Positions 11,548-23,147 of a DNA stretch of 64,000 nucleotides are shown here, one piece after another (the stretch's first letter is position 1; every line of letters begins with the position of its first letter). Source of the DNA: Rhynchosporium graminicola (Eukaryota > Ascomycota > Leotiomycetes > Helotiales > Ploettnerulaceae); NCBI GenBank assembly GCA_900074885.1, contig FJUW01000080.1, forward strand, positions 150,376 to 214,375, read 5' to 3'. Made by a program: the position numbers and the translations under genes. Below the pieces are notes generated by a model, which saw only the letters and a program-made list of their open reading frames with translations, made no database searches and was not told where the DNA came from.

Positions 11548-13429
11548 TATGTGAGAGGTATCTGCAATGTCGAGATTTGTTTGCGTAGAAGGAACGGGAG
11601 TTGATAGGGATTGGAGAAGTGTTGTTGATGGTCTGCGGAAGGAGCGTCGAAGAAGACGAGGCGGCCAGGTCAGGTTCGCCGTTCGGGACCCTCTTTAGCG
11701 CTATTCACTCATCTCCGTCGTCCTGAATTCTGAGGCTCCAAGAATGACAAACATGGCTGGATTCTCAACTCCGGAGGCTGGGCGGTCTGCGCAATAACAT
11801 TACCTGCATCACATTAATGATTAAAGTTATGCTTTTAAACTCCCAGCGTGAATCATCAGTTGAACTGGATTATACGTAGCGCAATAATTGACACTCGGAT
11901 TGTCTATATGAATCCCATCAGTAAATCTCATGCCCTTCAATCTAACTGGCAGTGAGTATCCCGGTCTCAGCTCGGGCGGATGCGAAACCATTTAAACACT
12001 GGGCATGGAATCGTCGAGGTCTCATTGTAGATAATGGAATGCTTTCTCCGTCACTTCTTCATAGATTCTTCAGTGGAAGTAGACGAAGGTATGAAGTGCA
12101 TCAGACCCTTTCATTCCTTCAATACTGTAGCTACAAATGCCCACCTAAAGGGTCAGGATGGTTTCGTCATTCCATTTCATCCCTGTTATTTGTTCATCCA
12201 AATATTCATCAAAATAGCATATGGAATTTCTACTGTACGAAATACGAACTATCAGGTTCAATCTTATAGCAAGATCGATCCCTACCATGTCTTACGGGAA
12301 ACTATTAACTGACTGTATGACTCGCCAACTTCCAGATTAATAATTCTCACACCCATGAAATTAGAGTACTAATTTTCCGGGAGCTATCGATGTAGCCATT
12401 TCAACGGTCGGCAATTCGACGGCAAATCAAAAGAGTGCCTAACGAACGGTTGGAGGTTCTCGTGGTCTGTTGACTTTGAGCAAGAGGTCTTGCTTAGTCG
12501 GCTACTTATAAGCGAATATGCCTGCTCTTTACTGTACTGAAACGCACCTGACAAGCAAGTACAGGCTTCTTATGTGTTCTAGGAAGCGTTCTGAACGCTA
12601 GCTAGTTAAGTCCTCTAAGCTGGACACAACTCGAGAGAGCATTCTACAGTAACTCGACTACTGTCATTCATCCCGCAAGCACATACATTCCCTCCACCGA
12701 GACGTGATATCCGCTGCACATTGCGCATCCAGCGGTATTCGCTGGGCTGTCGACCTGCACACTCGCTCTGCAACCACCATTATACTGAAGTCGCATGGGG
12801 ATGATTACCGGCTGCTACTTGGCTGTAACAACGTCAGATTCCGAGCCACCAACGACACGAGCTCCAGAGTCCTTGTACAGCTGAATTTTACTGACTCTAA
12901 GCTGCATGAGGACGACTACCAATCAAATATCTCCCGAGTTGACGCACATCCTGAGGCGCAGCCTTGGCGGTAAGAAGACAGTGAATGCTCTTTGATTCAC
13001 TGATACATAGAGAGCTCTGTTTGGGCGATCGAAGGTATGGCCTTTCATGTGAGTGTCTTCAGGACTTCATGTTTGGTGTGTTGAACGGTGCAATATAAGT
13101 TCTTGTAAACTGCTCTGTCTGCCAGCTCGCACTCTAGGCATTCATTGTACCTCCATATTTGGGACATATCGAAAGAATGCTTTGCAAGCCACTCCCTTAC
13201 CTGAATAAACGTCTACTCAGCTCAGTAGAATATTGTCCATGACATCCTTTGCAATTCCCGAAACAAAACATGTATTGTTCATACCCCTGCAAGATACACG
13301 TGATACGCCGGATTAACAGATAATCCATCGCTTGCCAAGCCCAAATATCAAGCTCCCTATTCAAAAGTTCCGCTCTTGGCTGAAATAAAGTCCTAAACTC
13401 CAACTGACAACATCCACCTCCCTGCAGCC
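11548..13429. other. Intergenic region between RHO1 and MRPL40, no gene seen
   Basis: This is the shared upstream region of two diverging genes: RHO1 runs left and MRPL40 runs right. It should hold both promoters. Open frames such as 12704-12973 (+) show no recognisable motif, so I do not call them. Confidence 0.55.
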
Positions 13430-14563
13430 ATGCAGAAGGTATTCCGCCATACCGTACTCGCCGAGAAGCAAGCCGCTCGTAGATCCGCTCGACGCCTAGA
13501 CAAAGACCTTCGTCTAAAGTGGAAAAACCGACGAGAACAGAACAACTACCACCGAAAGGATGAGACCAAACAGATAAAGGAGGCGAGATTCGCACGGAGA
13601 GAGGATTACGAATTGGGACCTCTGGCACCGAGGAGGGATGTGGGAGACAAGACGGATACGTATGGGGCTGTGAGTTTGAATCGTATGCAGGGTCGGACTC
13701 TGCATGGCAAGGAGAAGGATGAGATTTTGAAGTTTTGGGGAGGGAAGCATTTGACCATTGTCAAGAATGATAGGGTTGTTATTCTGGAGGGGAGAGACAA
13801 GGGCAAGATTGGGGTTGTGAAAACAATCGATAAAGCCAGGGCCGAGTGTACGGTTATAGGGTTGAATTTGGTACGTTTACGTTTATTTCGAATGTCTTTT
13901 AGCAAGGAAATTTTCTGGGGTAAGACTAATATGAAGCACTAGATGGACGTTCAAGTCCCAAAATACATGATCAGTAAAGACGAGGCAGACCAACGCCCCG
14001 TACGCACCATCGAACAACCAGTATCCCTCAAATCCGTCCGTTTAGTCGTCCCCATCAAAGACTCAAAAACTGGCCCCAGGCGCGACGTGATAGTCAAAGT
14101 AATCAGGCGGACTCCACCCTTCAAATATCGAAACGGTACCATCACATACGAACGCTACATCCCGGGCATGAGACAGAGACACCAAATTCCCTGGCCTGAA
14201 GTCGAGGAGGAGGTGTTCCAAGACTATCCTACAGACACATTGCGTATGGATGTTGAGACGAAGACTTTCGTGCCGAGTCTGTTGACGCCACCGATGCCTA
14301 GTAGTGTAATTGATGAGTTGAGGAACAAATATTCAATTTTTAGGACGAGACATGAGGCGGAATACCTTGAGGCAAAACAGAAAGAAGAGGATGAGAAGCT
14401 TGCGAAGAAGAAGAGCTTAGCGAAGAAGATGCGAACTCCTTTGAATGAGGCAAATCGAAAGGCGAGGAAGGGGAGGAAGAAGTTGGGCAAGGTCGAACTT
14501 ACACCTGACATGCTGGAGAAGATTGGCCAAGTGATTGCTGACAGTAAAAACTTGTGTGTATGA
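13430..14563 (+). CDS. MRPL40: Mitochondrial large-subunit ribosomal protein L40 (uL24m family)
   Basis: Two exons (13430-13870 and 13943-14563) around a 72-nt GTACGT...TAG intron give 353 residues. The N-terminus is basic and Arg-rich (a likely mitochondrial targeting and rRNA-binding region). A KOW/uL24 motif follows at about residues 113-140 (VVILEGRDKGKIGVV), then an extended fungal C-terminal part and a Lys-rich end. The protein belongs to the 54S subunit of the mitochondrial ribosome. The C-terminus is less certain. The frame stops at 14561-14563, but the next bases in another frame read NAAKPIAAGPVATEPNAA, a tail that looks protein-like, so a small unrecognised intron or a sequencing slip could extend the protein. 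It converges with ELP1, 247 nt away. Confidence 0.9.
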
Positions 14564-14810
14564 AGGAGGCAACTTGAGGAATGCTGCTAAGCCAATTGCT
14601 GCTGGGCCGGTAGCTACTGAGCCGAATGCGGCGTGATGTGTATGTATGAGATGTAGGATTGAGGGACTTGACTGTATATCATATTTGGCATTGGAAGGCG
14701 TTGTAAAGACCTCCATTGATAGACACTTTAGACTATCTCTTCTTGGTATGAACTGTATTGTATTGTGCAAACCTTACTTTTTTGAGTTCTATCATGCGTG
14801 TCATTCGAGT

Positions 14811-17800
14811 CTAGTTTCCCAGCAGTGACAGCTTCTCAAATGCTGCAATGACGGGAGGTTTCTTAGGCTTACCAGCCGCCTCCATACTTTCCTGGAAAAC
14901 AGCATCGCCCCCAATAGGACGATATCCATTCTCATCCGCAACAAGTACAGTAGGCTCTTCACCAGTTGCAAAGACCTCCGGCACACAAGCCTTACACATG
15001 CCTACCACTTCCGCCAGCGCAGCCTCTACAGCCCTCGCACGTTCCCACATAGCTCTCCTCACAAGGCCCGTCACCAACCTCCCAACTTCACCCCTGACAC
15101 TCTCCACTCTCTCTACCAATCTCCCAACACTAGCAACCAAATACTCCTCTTCGTACACACTTCCCTTCTTACCCCTTGCTCTCTTCCTCTCCTCTCTCCT
15201 CCGATTCTTGCTCGTCGCTCTACTAACCCCAGTCCCTGCCGTCCCGACACTCTGCCCCTGACTACCCTTCCCGGTGTACCGCGTAAACAAACTCCGGTTG
15301 GTACTCACTCGCGAACTAGCAGCGACAGACACATCATCCGGCAAGTCACCATCACCGCCCCTCTCGCCTTCATAGAAAGCCAACGGGTCCGCAAGAGCCT
15401 TTGCGCGGAGCTCGCGGATACGAGGGACTTGTGCTAAGAGCTGGGCTTTACATTCGGCAAGAAGCTCGGTGGAGGATGCGAATGCGTCGCCAAGACCTGG
15501 ATCGATTACTTCTTCTAGTAGGGAAGGTTGTTGTTTTTGCGCGATAAGGTGTAAAGCTTCCGAGAAGAAATAGCCTTTGCAGTAGGCGCGGCAGGCGGAG
15601 GGGATAGAGTAGAGGTATTCGAGCTGGATGGTACTAGCGGCGAGATAGTCTTTGCTTTCAAGGAGAGCGTCGTAGAGAGATGTTGCTAGGTCTGTGAGAC
15701 TAGGTCCTGAGAGTGGTGGTGTTTGAGAAAGCGCGCAGAAGAGAGTCTCGCGCCAGGAGGAAGGGCCGGATGATAGGTAGCAGGAGGTGGCTTTCTCGTA
15801 GTTGTGGAGGGATTCATATGCTAGAGCTGCTTCTTTGAAGGATGATTTTGTCTCGAGGTAGGAGGCATATAGGAGTGTGAGGGCGGCATACTGGTCTGGG
15901 TTATAGCGATAAAGGGAGAGTGTAGCTTGATAGAGTGCATGCTTCTGAGTGTATGTCTGGAGTTCGGCGAAGGAATCCAATGCATGAAGGTGCTTCAATG
16001 CCTTTTCATGACGCTTTAAGTAGTCGTCGATGCTAAATCGACGGCGTAAGTCGGTCATTTCTTGTAGATTCTGCATGAATGGCAGATATTCTCTAGGATC
16101 CTTCTGGGATTGCTGTGCGACCAAGAGAGTGAGATTCAAGTTGTAAAGTCCAAGAGCATTGTCATAAAGCCTGTTAACATCTGCTAAGAAGCAAATGTGC
16201 TCCACTGCTTTGTCGGCCATTCCTGAGTCCTCTTGCATGAGTTGAGCAACGACAAGCAAGCCATCCTCAAGGGCGGGAGGAGATTTGCAGACATTTGCCG
16301 TAATTATGTTCTGTAGATTTGTGGCCGCCTTAGTCTTTAGTACTTCAAGGAATGCATCGCAAACTTTGTTGACTTTTGATTTCTTTTCAAAGGTACTTTC
16401 TAAAGTCACAACGGCGTTTGTGCCATTGGTGACTGGATGATCATTGTGGACCGGCTGGATAACTTTAGTCTCCTTGTACATTGTCTGGGTGACATCCTCT
16501 TCCCTACTTATGATCAGCATTGCTAGATAAAACCGAGTATAGTAGCATACCTGAGAGACGATAAGAAGAGATCGATATATGTAATCTTCTTGACCTGTTC
16601 GATGAACAACGGAACGCTGGATAAGAATTGTTCTGGAGCATGATCATAAAGAATGTTCATGTCAACTCTTTGAGTTCTACAGTTTGTATAGGCCCTCTTG
16701 TAATCCTTCTCTTCGATCAATTTCCGAATTCCTGCAACGACCATTGCCCGCGGAAAGATCGTCTCTAGATTGCCCCTTGGCATTTGAAGAACGAGACTGA
16801 GGGCTGTTGGCATTGCAGTGACAAGCCGAGCCCCTCGCTCTATACTTCTACATCTCTCGTCATTCTCTGGGTCGTCCGCTGGGATTTCGAGATCTGATAT
16901 GTCAGTATACAACGACGAGGAAGGATTCGGATATCATACCGTTTACTGCAGTGATGTGCACGAATTTGAGGAGGTGGGTGGTAGTCGTGAATATGAGATG
17001 TGCAGAAGTTACCAGAAAAGAGGTACAGTTCTTGACGAGCAGACGTGAGTTGGCATATAAATGCCCATGGCTGGACATCCCGAAGGAGATTTCGTCTTCA
17101 TCGCTCGAGATCTCGACCCAAGGAAGATACATTGGAAAGCTACAATGGGCGAGATTATGAGCCTCGGTTGCGAGACTGTGAATATCCCCCCTTCTACCCT
17201 GATAGAAGGGGTGTGCCACGCCATCCTTGAAGAAACAGGACAGTGTGAATATTGCAGACGCAGGATTGATACTTGCCTTCAAAATTTCCATCCTACCAGT
17301 ATCATCGTCGAAGCCGTAGCGATTGATATTGGTACCCATGTCATCTTTCTGTAGTACTAGGACTTCATTTGTACCACCAAACGTTATTTGTTGGTAAGCA
17401 GATTTTGAAAACTCGGCTTCTGGAAAGGTTACTCTTCCTGTCAGACCAGGAGGAGATGATGAGGCAGCAACACTTTTCCACTCAAACATGGAGACGCCCT
17501 CCTGGTGTAAGACTGCAATTAAAGAGGCATCAGCATTGAAAGCTACATCAATAGCGATTGATGATACCTCGATTTCATGTAACGCCATCGGAGGAGGGAC
17601 ATTAGCAGCCCGGAGAGGGGTTATTTTGACCGATAGACCATCTATCGCAGCAACAATTCCATGATCGTGCGGTGGCGCAGCAGTAGAACGGGCTGTTGTG
17701 AAAATATAGTCGTGTAAACCTAAATTTTCTGCCAGATCTCGTCAGTATTACTCACGAACATAGCTGGAAACCTCGCTCACCTGGACTGGAAGTTAGAAGT

Positions 17801-18947
17801 CTTAATGGCTTCTCTGCATGCCATAATAACGGGCTTGCCGGTATTAAATTTTCGGTATTGATGATTTGCTTCAAATACCAGTGGTAGTTGCCCATCGTCC
17901 ATAATTCCGTGCAACTAGCCATTATAACAGCTAGTACTGTTGAATCAGAGTTCCAGTACAGTTTGATATGTTCTTCTGGTTGGTGTAATTGTGCATCGGT
18001 TAAGCGGAGGCTGAATTGGCCATGTCTAAGACCATTTCGCTCGAAGAATACTACATCAGCTCGATCGTCTAGCCGCTGAATACCAGCGATGAGGTTTCCT
18101 GTTGGTCTCCAACTCAGAGCACCTTCTAGCCCATCTAATGGCTCACTGACACTGTCTAACACGCCTTCTCTCGAGTAAACTCGAATCACTCTTCGGATTC
18201 CGGCCCTGATAGTCGAAACTGCAAGGTATGCACCATCTCCTCTCCAGCTTATACTGGCTCTAAAATCATCGTTCGGGCTAAGAATACCTTCGTCGATTTT
18301 CTCTGGCATAGTAGGATCTCGCATTGCCTTTGCTCCCTTTCCTTTGAATTGGGTTTCCTTTTTACCCCAACCGACAGAGACATGGCTTGATGCTTTAAGA
18401 TCCTCAGCGGTCATCATAACGTCCGTCACTCCTTCAAAGCTCCGGCTCATGAACACAAGCGTGTCAGCCTTGGTGGTAATAGCGAGCAGCTCTTCATCAG
18501 GTGACCATCTTGCAGCAGTAATGCCCTCGTCGACTGATCCAACGATCTCAATACGATCCTCTCCAGCTTGAGGGTCCTCCCTGACAACTGTGATGTCGCC
18601 ACCGGCAAGGACTAGACATGCTGTCAAGCTGTCTCCGAAATAATGCAAGCTTAAGATTTCATCACAGACCAGATCTGGATTGGGACATGGCGCATCCCAA
18701 CAGGTAATGATTGTATGTTCGCTAGAGAGTGTCAATAGATTTCAGAATTGGATTTTGCATCTACATACTATGAATCCTCCTTTGTTACTAATCTCACCAG
18801 CTCAATGAGTGGATCGTTTTCCGTTGGCCCAAAAGCGCAAACGACAGAGTCATTGGCGAGGTCCCAGGTCGCAGCAGTCAAAGCCTTTCCTTTGAACTGG
18901 GTAGGAGGTGCCCATTGATCGCAACGAGTAATCCTAAGGTTGCGCAT
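14811..18947 (-). CDS. ELP1: Elongator complex subunit 1 (IKI3 family)
   Basis: Five exons (18769-18947, 17781-18721, 16940-17719, 16551-16893, 14811-16506) encode 1,312 residues, close to yeast Elp1. It starts MRNLRITRCDQWAPP; residues up to about 700 form the WD40 propeller region (for example ISWRGDGAYLAVS). The C-terminal half is helical/TPR-like, with the conserved DLFLSSL...EEDVTQTMY at the fourth exon join. A basic patch, KNRRREERKRARGKK, lies at about residues 1181-1195 and matches the tRNA-binding and localisation patch known for Elp1. Elongator adds carboxymethyl-type groups to wobble uridine of tRNAs in the cytoplasm, and Elp1 is its scaffold. All introns are 44-68 nt and keep the frame. 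It shares a short divergent promoter with the DUF3984 gene. Confidence 0.95.
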
Positions 18948-19215
18948 CTTGATTGCCCCGGGTCAAGATATCCAAATTACGGCCACAATATCATTCTTTT
19001 CGAGGTTGGTGCCTTAAATGGGAACTCGAATATTGTTCGGGTTCATTTTCACGAGACAAATTTTTGACGAGGCGCGCTTCCTGGTCGGCCGGCCCACTTC
19101 CCCGGATTACAATATCACGCTCCACAGAAACACCTCATCTCTCACATTCTTCTCTATCACGCTGCCTCACTCCGTTCCCTCAACTCATAAACAATTACAA
19201 AAACGCCAGCCAATC
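18948..19215. promoter_or_regulatory. Divergent promoter region, ELP1 / DUF3984 gene
   Basis: This 268-bp region separates two start codons facing away from each other, so both promoters and 5' leaders must lie here. The DUF3984 reading frame is open upstream of its chosen start to an ATG at 19018, but that part does not resemble the family. I do not see a clear TATA box. Confidence 0.5.
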
Positions 19216-20352
19216 ATGGATGTGGCATACAATCAGCATTCGCCATACTCGCGGCATCACAGTCACTCCTATACCAATCTCGGTCAACTGACTCTCGCTC
19301 CCTTGACTTCTCGACTCCCCCTCTCCGATCCAGACGCTCTTCCAGAATCGAATCATGTCTCCTACGTAGAAGGCCGCTCTGCACCTACGACTCCCTCAAT
19401 ACTATCTCGATCATCATCCCGCGTATCCCTCCGCAAGTCTATGAATCTTGCGCTTCCAAGATCGAATTCAAGCGCCCACCTAGTTAATGGCAGGAAGCAG
19501 CCTCGATCTGGCGCGACCACTCCAGGCGGAACTCGATTGAAAAACGAGCTGAACCTTAGCACGATATCTTCGAGTGATAGGAATGACTCGGATTGGCTGC
19601 TGCGTGCTGGTGCCGCCATATCTTCATCAACTAGAGAATCGAAGGGCCAGGCGTGGTTAGTCTCCAGAGCGAGCTCTACAAGTTTGACGGGACAAGGGAA
19701 TGAAGACGATGAGGAGTTAGAGCTAGAGCTTGCGAAGGAGAGAGAACGAGCTAGTCGATATACAAGTAGGAGGGGCAGTACAGTGACATTCGATGGGGAC
19801 GACGAGCTTTCTCCGGTGACAACTCGACGAAGTCTAAGTTTTGGGCCGGCGACTGGCGCTGAAAGTCGGCCGACAAGCAGAATGGGCAGCAGAGCGAATA
19901 GTAGAAGGGGCAGTAAAGCACATTTATTCACGCCCATAGATGGAGAACGAGACGGATACTTCGATCAAGGGGACTATGTCCATCAGGACTTTGTTACCGA
20001 GCCAGACTTTGTTGATGCAGAGGACGAAGAGATATACGAGAATGAAAATGAAGCAAAGAAAGATGACGCCGAGGTCAGGAACCTAGCAAGATCGAGTAAT
20101 TTGGGACTTGGCAGGTGGGTTGAGAAGATGTTTGGTTGGAGTCTATTTGCTGTTGAAGAAGATGGTGAGGATGACGAGATCATGGATGAGAAAGCAGAAG
20201 ATTCAGAGATAACCGTGAGGTCTAGGCGAACGCTAGATAGTGTTGCGGATCCTGTCACTGAAGAAGTGCCGCCTCCCTTGAGGGATGGGGATGTTGGAGG
20301 CTGGCAAGATGCGGCATGGTTGCTAACTGTTGCGACGAAAGTGCTTTTATAA
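19216..20352 (+). CDS. DUF3984 family protein, Ser-rich, function unknown
   Basis: A single-exon gene of 378 residues if started at MDVAYNQHSPYSRHHSHSY. The frame is open from 19018, but the extra 66 residues look like leader sequence, and the family usually starts near this point. Family hallmarks are LTLAPLTSRLPL and the block YVEGRSAPTTPSILSRSSSR near the N-terminus, Ser/Arg repeats in the middle (SRRGSTVTFDGDDELSPVTTRRS), an acidic section, the conserved LGRWVEKMFGWSLFAVEED, and the end GGWQDAAWLLTVATKVLL. Many SP and RxxS sites suggest a phosphorylated, largely disordered protein. No role is known to me. Family assignment is from memory of the conserved ends. Confidence 0.85.
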   Translation: MDVAYNQHSPYSRHHSHSYTNLGQLTLAPLTSRLPLSDPDALPESNHVSYVEGRSAPTTPSILSRSSSRVSLRKSMNLALPRSNSSAHLVNGRKQPRSGATTPGGTRLKNELNLSTISSSDRNDSDWLLRAGAAISSSTRESKGQAWLVSRASSTSLTGQGNEDDEELELELAKERERASRYTSRRGSTVTFDGDDELSPVTTRRSLSFGPATGAESRPTSRMGSRANSRRGSKAHLFTPIDGERDGYFDQGDYVHQDFVTEPDFVDAEDEEIYENENEAKKDDAEVRNLARSSNLGLGRWVEKMFGWSLFAVEEDGEDDEIMDEKAEDSEITVRSRRTLDSVADPVTEEVPPPLRDGDVGGWQDAAWLLTVATKVLL

Positions 20353-20512
20353 CGGAATTAATGACCGTTCAACTTGAATCGTTCTTGAAGATCAGTCTTC
20401 TCCCCCTGAATCGTTGATTACTATATTGTGCTGGTAGGGGGTTCATTTCATAGATGTTAAGTGTGAGCCTGGGTCATTATATTGAGTGCAGTGCATTTCG
20501 TGGCGAAAAATG

Positions 20513-21648
20513 TTACACTGCGTCGAACCCGTAACGATGTGGTGCTTTTCTGTCTCGAGACCTCCCTTCAGGCCCATCATCCGTGGTACTTCCCTCTTGC
20601 AGGCTATTGAGTTCTCTTCGCCCTATTCTTCTCCTCTTGGCCGGTATTTTCTTCGATGCTTCATTTTCTGTCTGTGGTTCCACCACGACTGGTTGGTCTT
20701 GCTCGCCATCGAGAGTCTTGTCGTTATGGAGCTGCTGCTCTGGCTTTTGACTTTGGGTTTCCTCGTCATTGAAACAGGTTTGCACATGGATTCGTGTGAC
20801 ATGGCCTCTCTTTGCTCCGCCTCTTCGAGCGGAGTTGTGTGTATGTCTTCTTTTCTTCGTTCTTATGGTCATGGTTGGTGTTTTGGGTCCTTCTTCATTC
20901 CATGGTAACATTGTTTCTTCTTGAAGCGGCCATTGTCCACTAGCTAATGTTAGTCAATACTGCTGTGTTACTTTTGATGTTCTTTCGGCTTCCCGACTCA
21001 CTTGAAAGCAATAAGCCAAGTCTCGACCTGGTGCGCATACAGGCCCACGGGATCAGCAAGAAAGTAAATCGGTCCTGGTATTCGCGCCCTCCTAGCTGCA
21101 CCGTGTAGAGGATGTTTGAACCATAACCTCACAGTATTCAGACCTATTCTCGAAGCATCTTTCCTTCTCCACCCTAGTACCAATCCAGTACCTAAACAGG
21201 GAAATGCGATACTCTTCGCTCCAACTTTATAAGCCTCTTCCAAGCACCTTCTGTAGCAATCCACCAACTGCTGTCTCAGTAGTGGCACGGTCCCTTTTGT
21301 CCTGCCTTTGTAGTTTGGAGCATTGGTATGGATAACGTGATAGCAGTTCGAAAGCTCGAAGTTGGGTGACGCAACTGCATCGCCGACAGGCAGTCCTACT
21401 GGGTATCGTTCGCACAACCAAGCCATCATTTCTGGACCACCTCCTTGGCTGATCTGGAACTTTGCTCCTGGTATGCTGGCAGTATTACATGCCATGGAGA
21501 GAGTCGTGGCGTTGACTATGGCGGCTGCTGGGAAGTTGACCATGATGGCTTTGCGGATCTCGTATCGGCCGTCTGGACTTCTATGGACGAAATCACCTGC
21601 GTTGCCTACGAGTGGATTGGGAGACGATGGCTCCATGTTTTGTATCAT
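20513..21648 (-). CDS. Macro-domain protein with basic C-terminal extension
   Basis: Two exons (21002-21648 and 20513-20939) join through a 62-nt GTGAGT...CTAG intron to 357 residues. Residues about 35-215 form a macro domain: AIVNATT at 43-49, ISQGGGPEMMAWL at 66-78, HVIHTNAPNY, and KSIAFPCLGTGLVLGW at 145-160, which carries the second ligand loop. Macro domains bind or hydrolyse ADP-ribose and related nucleotides. The AIVNA core and GGG loop are kept, but whether it is an enzyme cannot be told. The second exon adds about 140 residues with TIRTKKRRHTHN and KKIPAKRRRIGRRE, likely nuclear-localisation signals, in an otherwise polar, disordered tail. The splice join is supported because the downstream ATG-free frame continues exactly. 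Confidence 0.85.
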
Positions 21649-22139
21649 TGAAAAGATACGTCACGGTAAAAATGGTACGGTAAGTATTCTCTGGGGTGTC
21701 TGGAACTGAAGATTGGTTTCGTTGAGAAGTTTGCTGAAGACAAAGGATAAAGGAATAACATTTCGCTTTTGGCATCAGAAGGCAATCATAAATGGGTTTC
21801 CTTTGTTCGTGTCAACTTCGTGACTGGTTTAGCTTCCTGCATTGACCCCCAAAGAGTTGCACTTGCACTCCGTCATTCAGAGAGGGAAGGAGCAATCGTC
21901 AAGATGTGCGTCACAACAGCGAGGCTGGCGAAACTCGTGAACGATGAAAATTTCCGATCGCTGACATTTTCATAACTGGGACCGGCTCAATTGGGACCGG
22001 CTTTCTCTGTGTACGGTCAAATGCTACCGGCTTATCATAACCCACACGTCCAGTCCACCCTGCCCAAGATCAACTTGGCATGCTGGATTCGGAGCTTTCG
22101 ATGCCTGTATCTCGAGGTACCAAGGACTCTTCGCCATGC
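21649..22139. other. Intergenic region, no gene seen
   Basis: It contains a short direct repeat of GGGACCGGCT near 21980-22005 and frames too short and featureless to call. The left end probably includes the promoter of the macro-domain gene. Confidence 0.5.
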
Positions 22140-23147
22140 CAGATCAAAGCAGAGTCAAACATGGATTCACAAGCCCAAAAATTATGCATGTATCTTTAAT
22201 GGCTCTCATTACGAATAGCAGTCCGCGACAGCATTGATAGCATCGCCCGGGTCGGCCATTTCTCGCATCGAATATAGTGAGACGATAGGTTGAGGTTCCC
22301 ACAAAGACAGGTGAACATACCACTGTCGGTACTCCTCTAACTTCTTCTCTACAGTCGTGTCGAGCCTCAAGCGATGGAGTGCTCGGAAGTGAAAGATTAA
22401 TGTTGACGCTCTTGATTCTACCTAGGACTGACTGATTTGGGTCAGAACTCCCGAACAGTATCTCCTGTTTCCGATTCAACGACATGTCTTCGAACCACAT
22501 GCCTTCCTTGTATTGGAAGTGGATTTTGACATCGAAAGAGACCAGCTCACGAGTGGAAAAGAGCTATTCCTGAAAGCATCGGACACGACTCGCCCATTTA
22601 CACTTGCTTATATCACCAGGAAGTGGTATCAGGACAGCCAGGCTTGTAGTGTAGTCGACTTTCATGCTTAGTGGCGCTTTAAACTCTGCGCGCATAGGAA
22701 CAGCAGGACGATGCTAGCGAGTTATGAATCTACTCTGTTCGGAACCCCTAGCAGCACTTCATAGCCCGCTATTGGCAGACCTACCACCAGCGCAACAAGA
22801 CAGAAGGAAGACCGTCCGTAAATCTTATGCATGTCCGCAAATTGCTTTTGCTCATCATATCTTATGACTGCTTCATCGCCTTTGACTCGAGATTGTATGC
22901 ATAGAGCGCCTGACTAGATGAACTTGAGGCCCATCTCTTTAGTCGTGGTGATAGCATCTTTGATGGTTTACGGGAGTCGGTAGTAATATTGAGCCAAGTC
23001 TATCACTCCGCGTGAAGGATTCTTGATCTTGATCTTTTGCACGCCTCCCCAAGTGTAACTAAGCACTGCGTACTCGTTCGAAAAGTTGACGCCAGCTGTC
23101 AGTTGTATTGGTAGCGAAACGGTTGCCATTTTGGCCACGTCAAGCAT
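22140..23147 (-). pseudogene. Broken HET-domain (heterokaryon incompatibility) gene
   Basis: Reading the minus strand from an ATG at 23145-23147, the frame gives YAVLSYTWGGV and then the typical HET layout: LP-stop-TIKDAITTTKEMG, LKFI-stop-SGALCIQ, and FADMHKIYGRSSFCLVAL. Farther on, WASRVRCFQE-stop-LFSTREL matches the usual second HET block. Stops lie at 22968-22970 (TAA), 22914-22916 (TAG) and 22564-22566 (TAG), at places where the family has Gln or Trp. There is also a frame change between about 22720 and 22700. HET proteins trigger cell death after fusion of unlike strains; this copy cannot make one. The stops fit C-to-T or G-to-A change in CpA context, so the copy was probably hit once by RIP and then decayed. 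The right-hand end (lower coordinate) is approximate. Confidence 0.82.

Noticed and set aside
19018..19215. N-terminal extension of the DUF3984 protein
   Set aside because: Open in frame, but unlike the family start and inside the short divergent promoter region.
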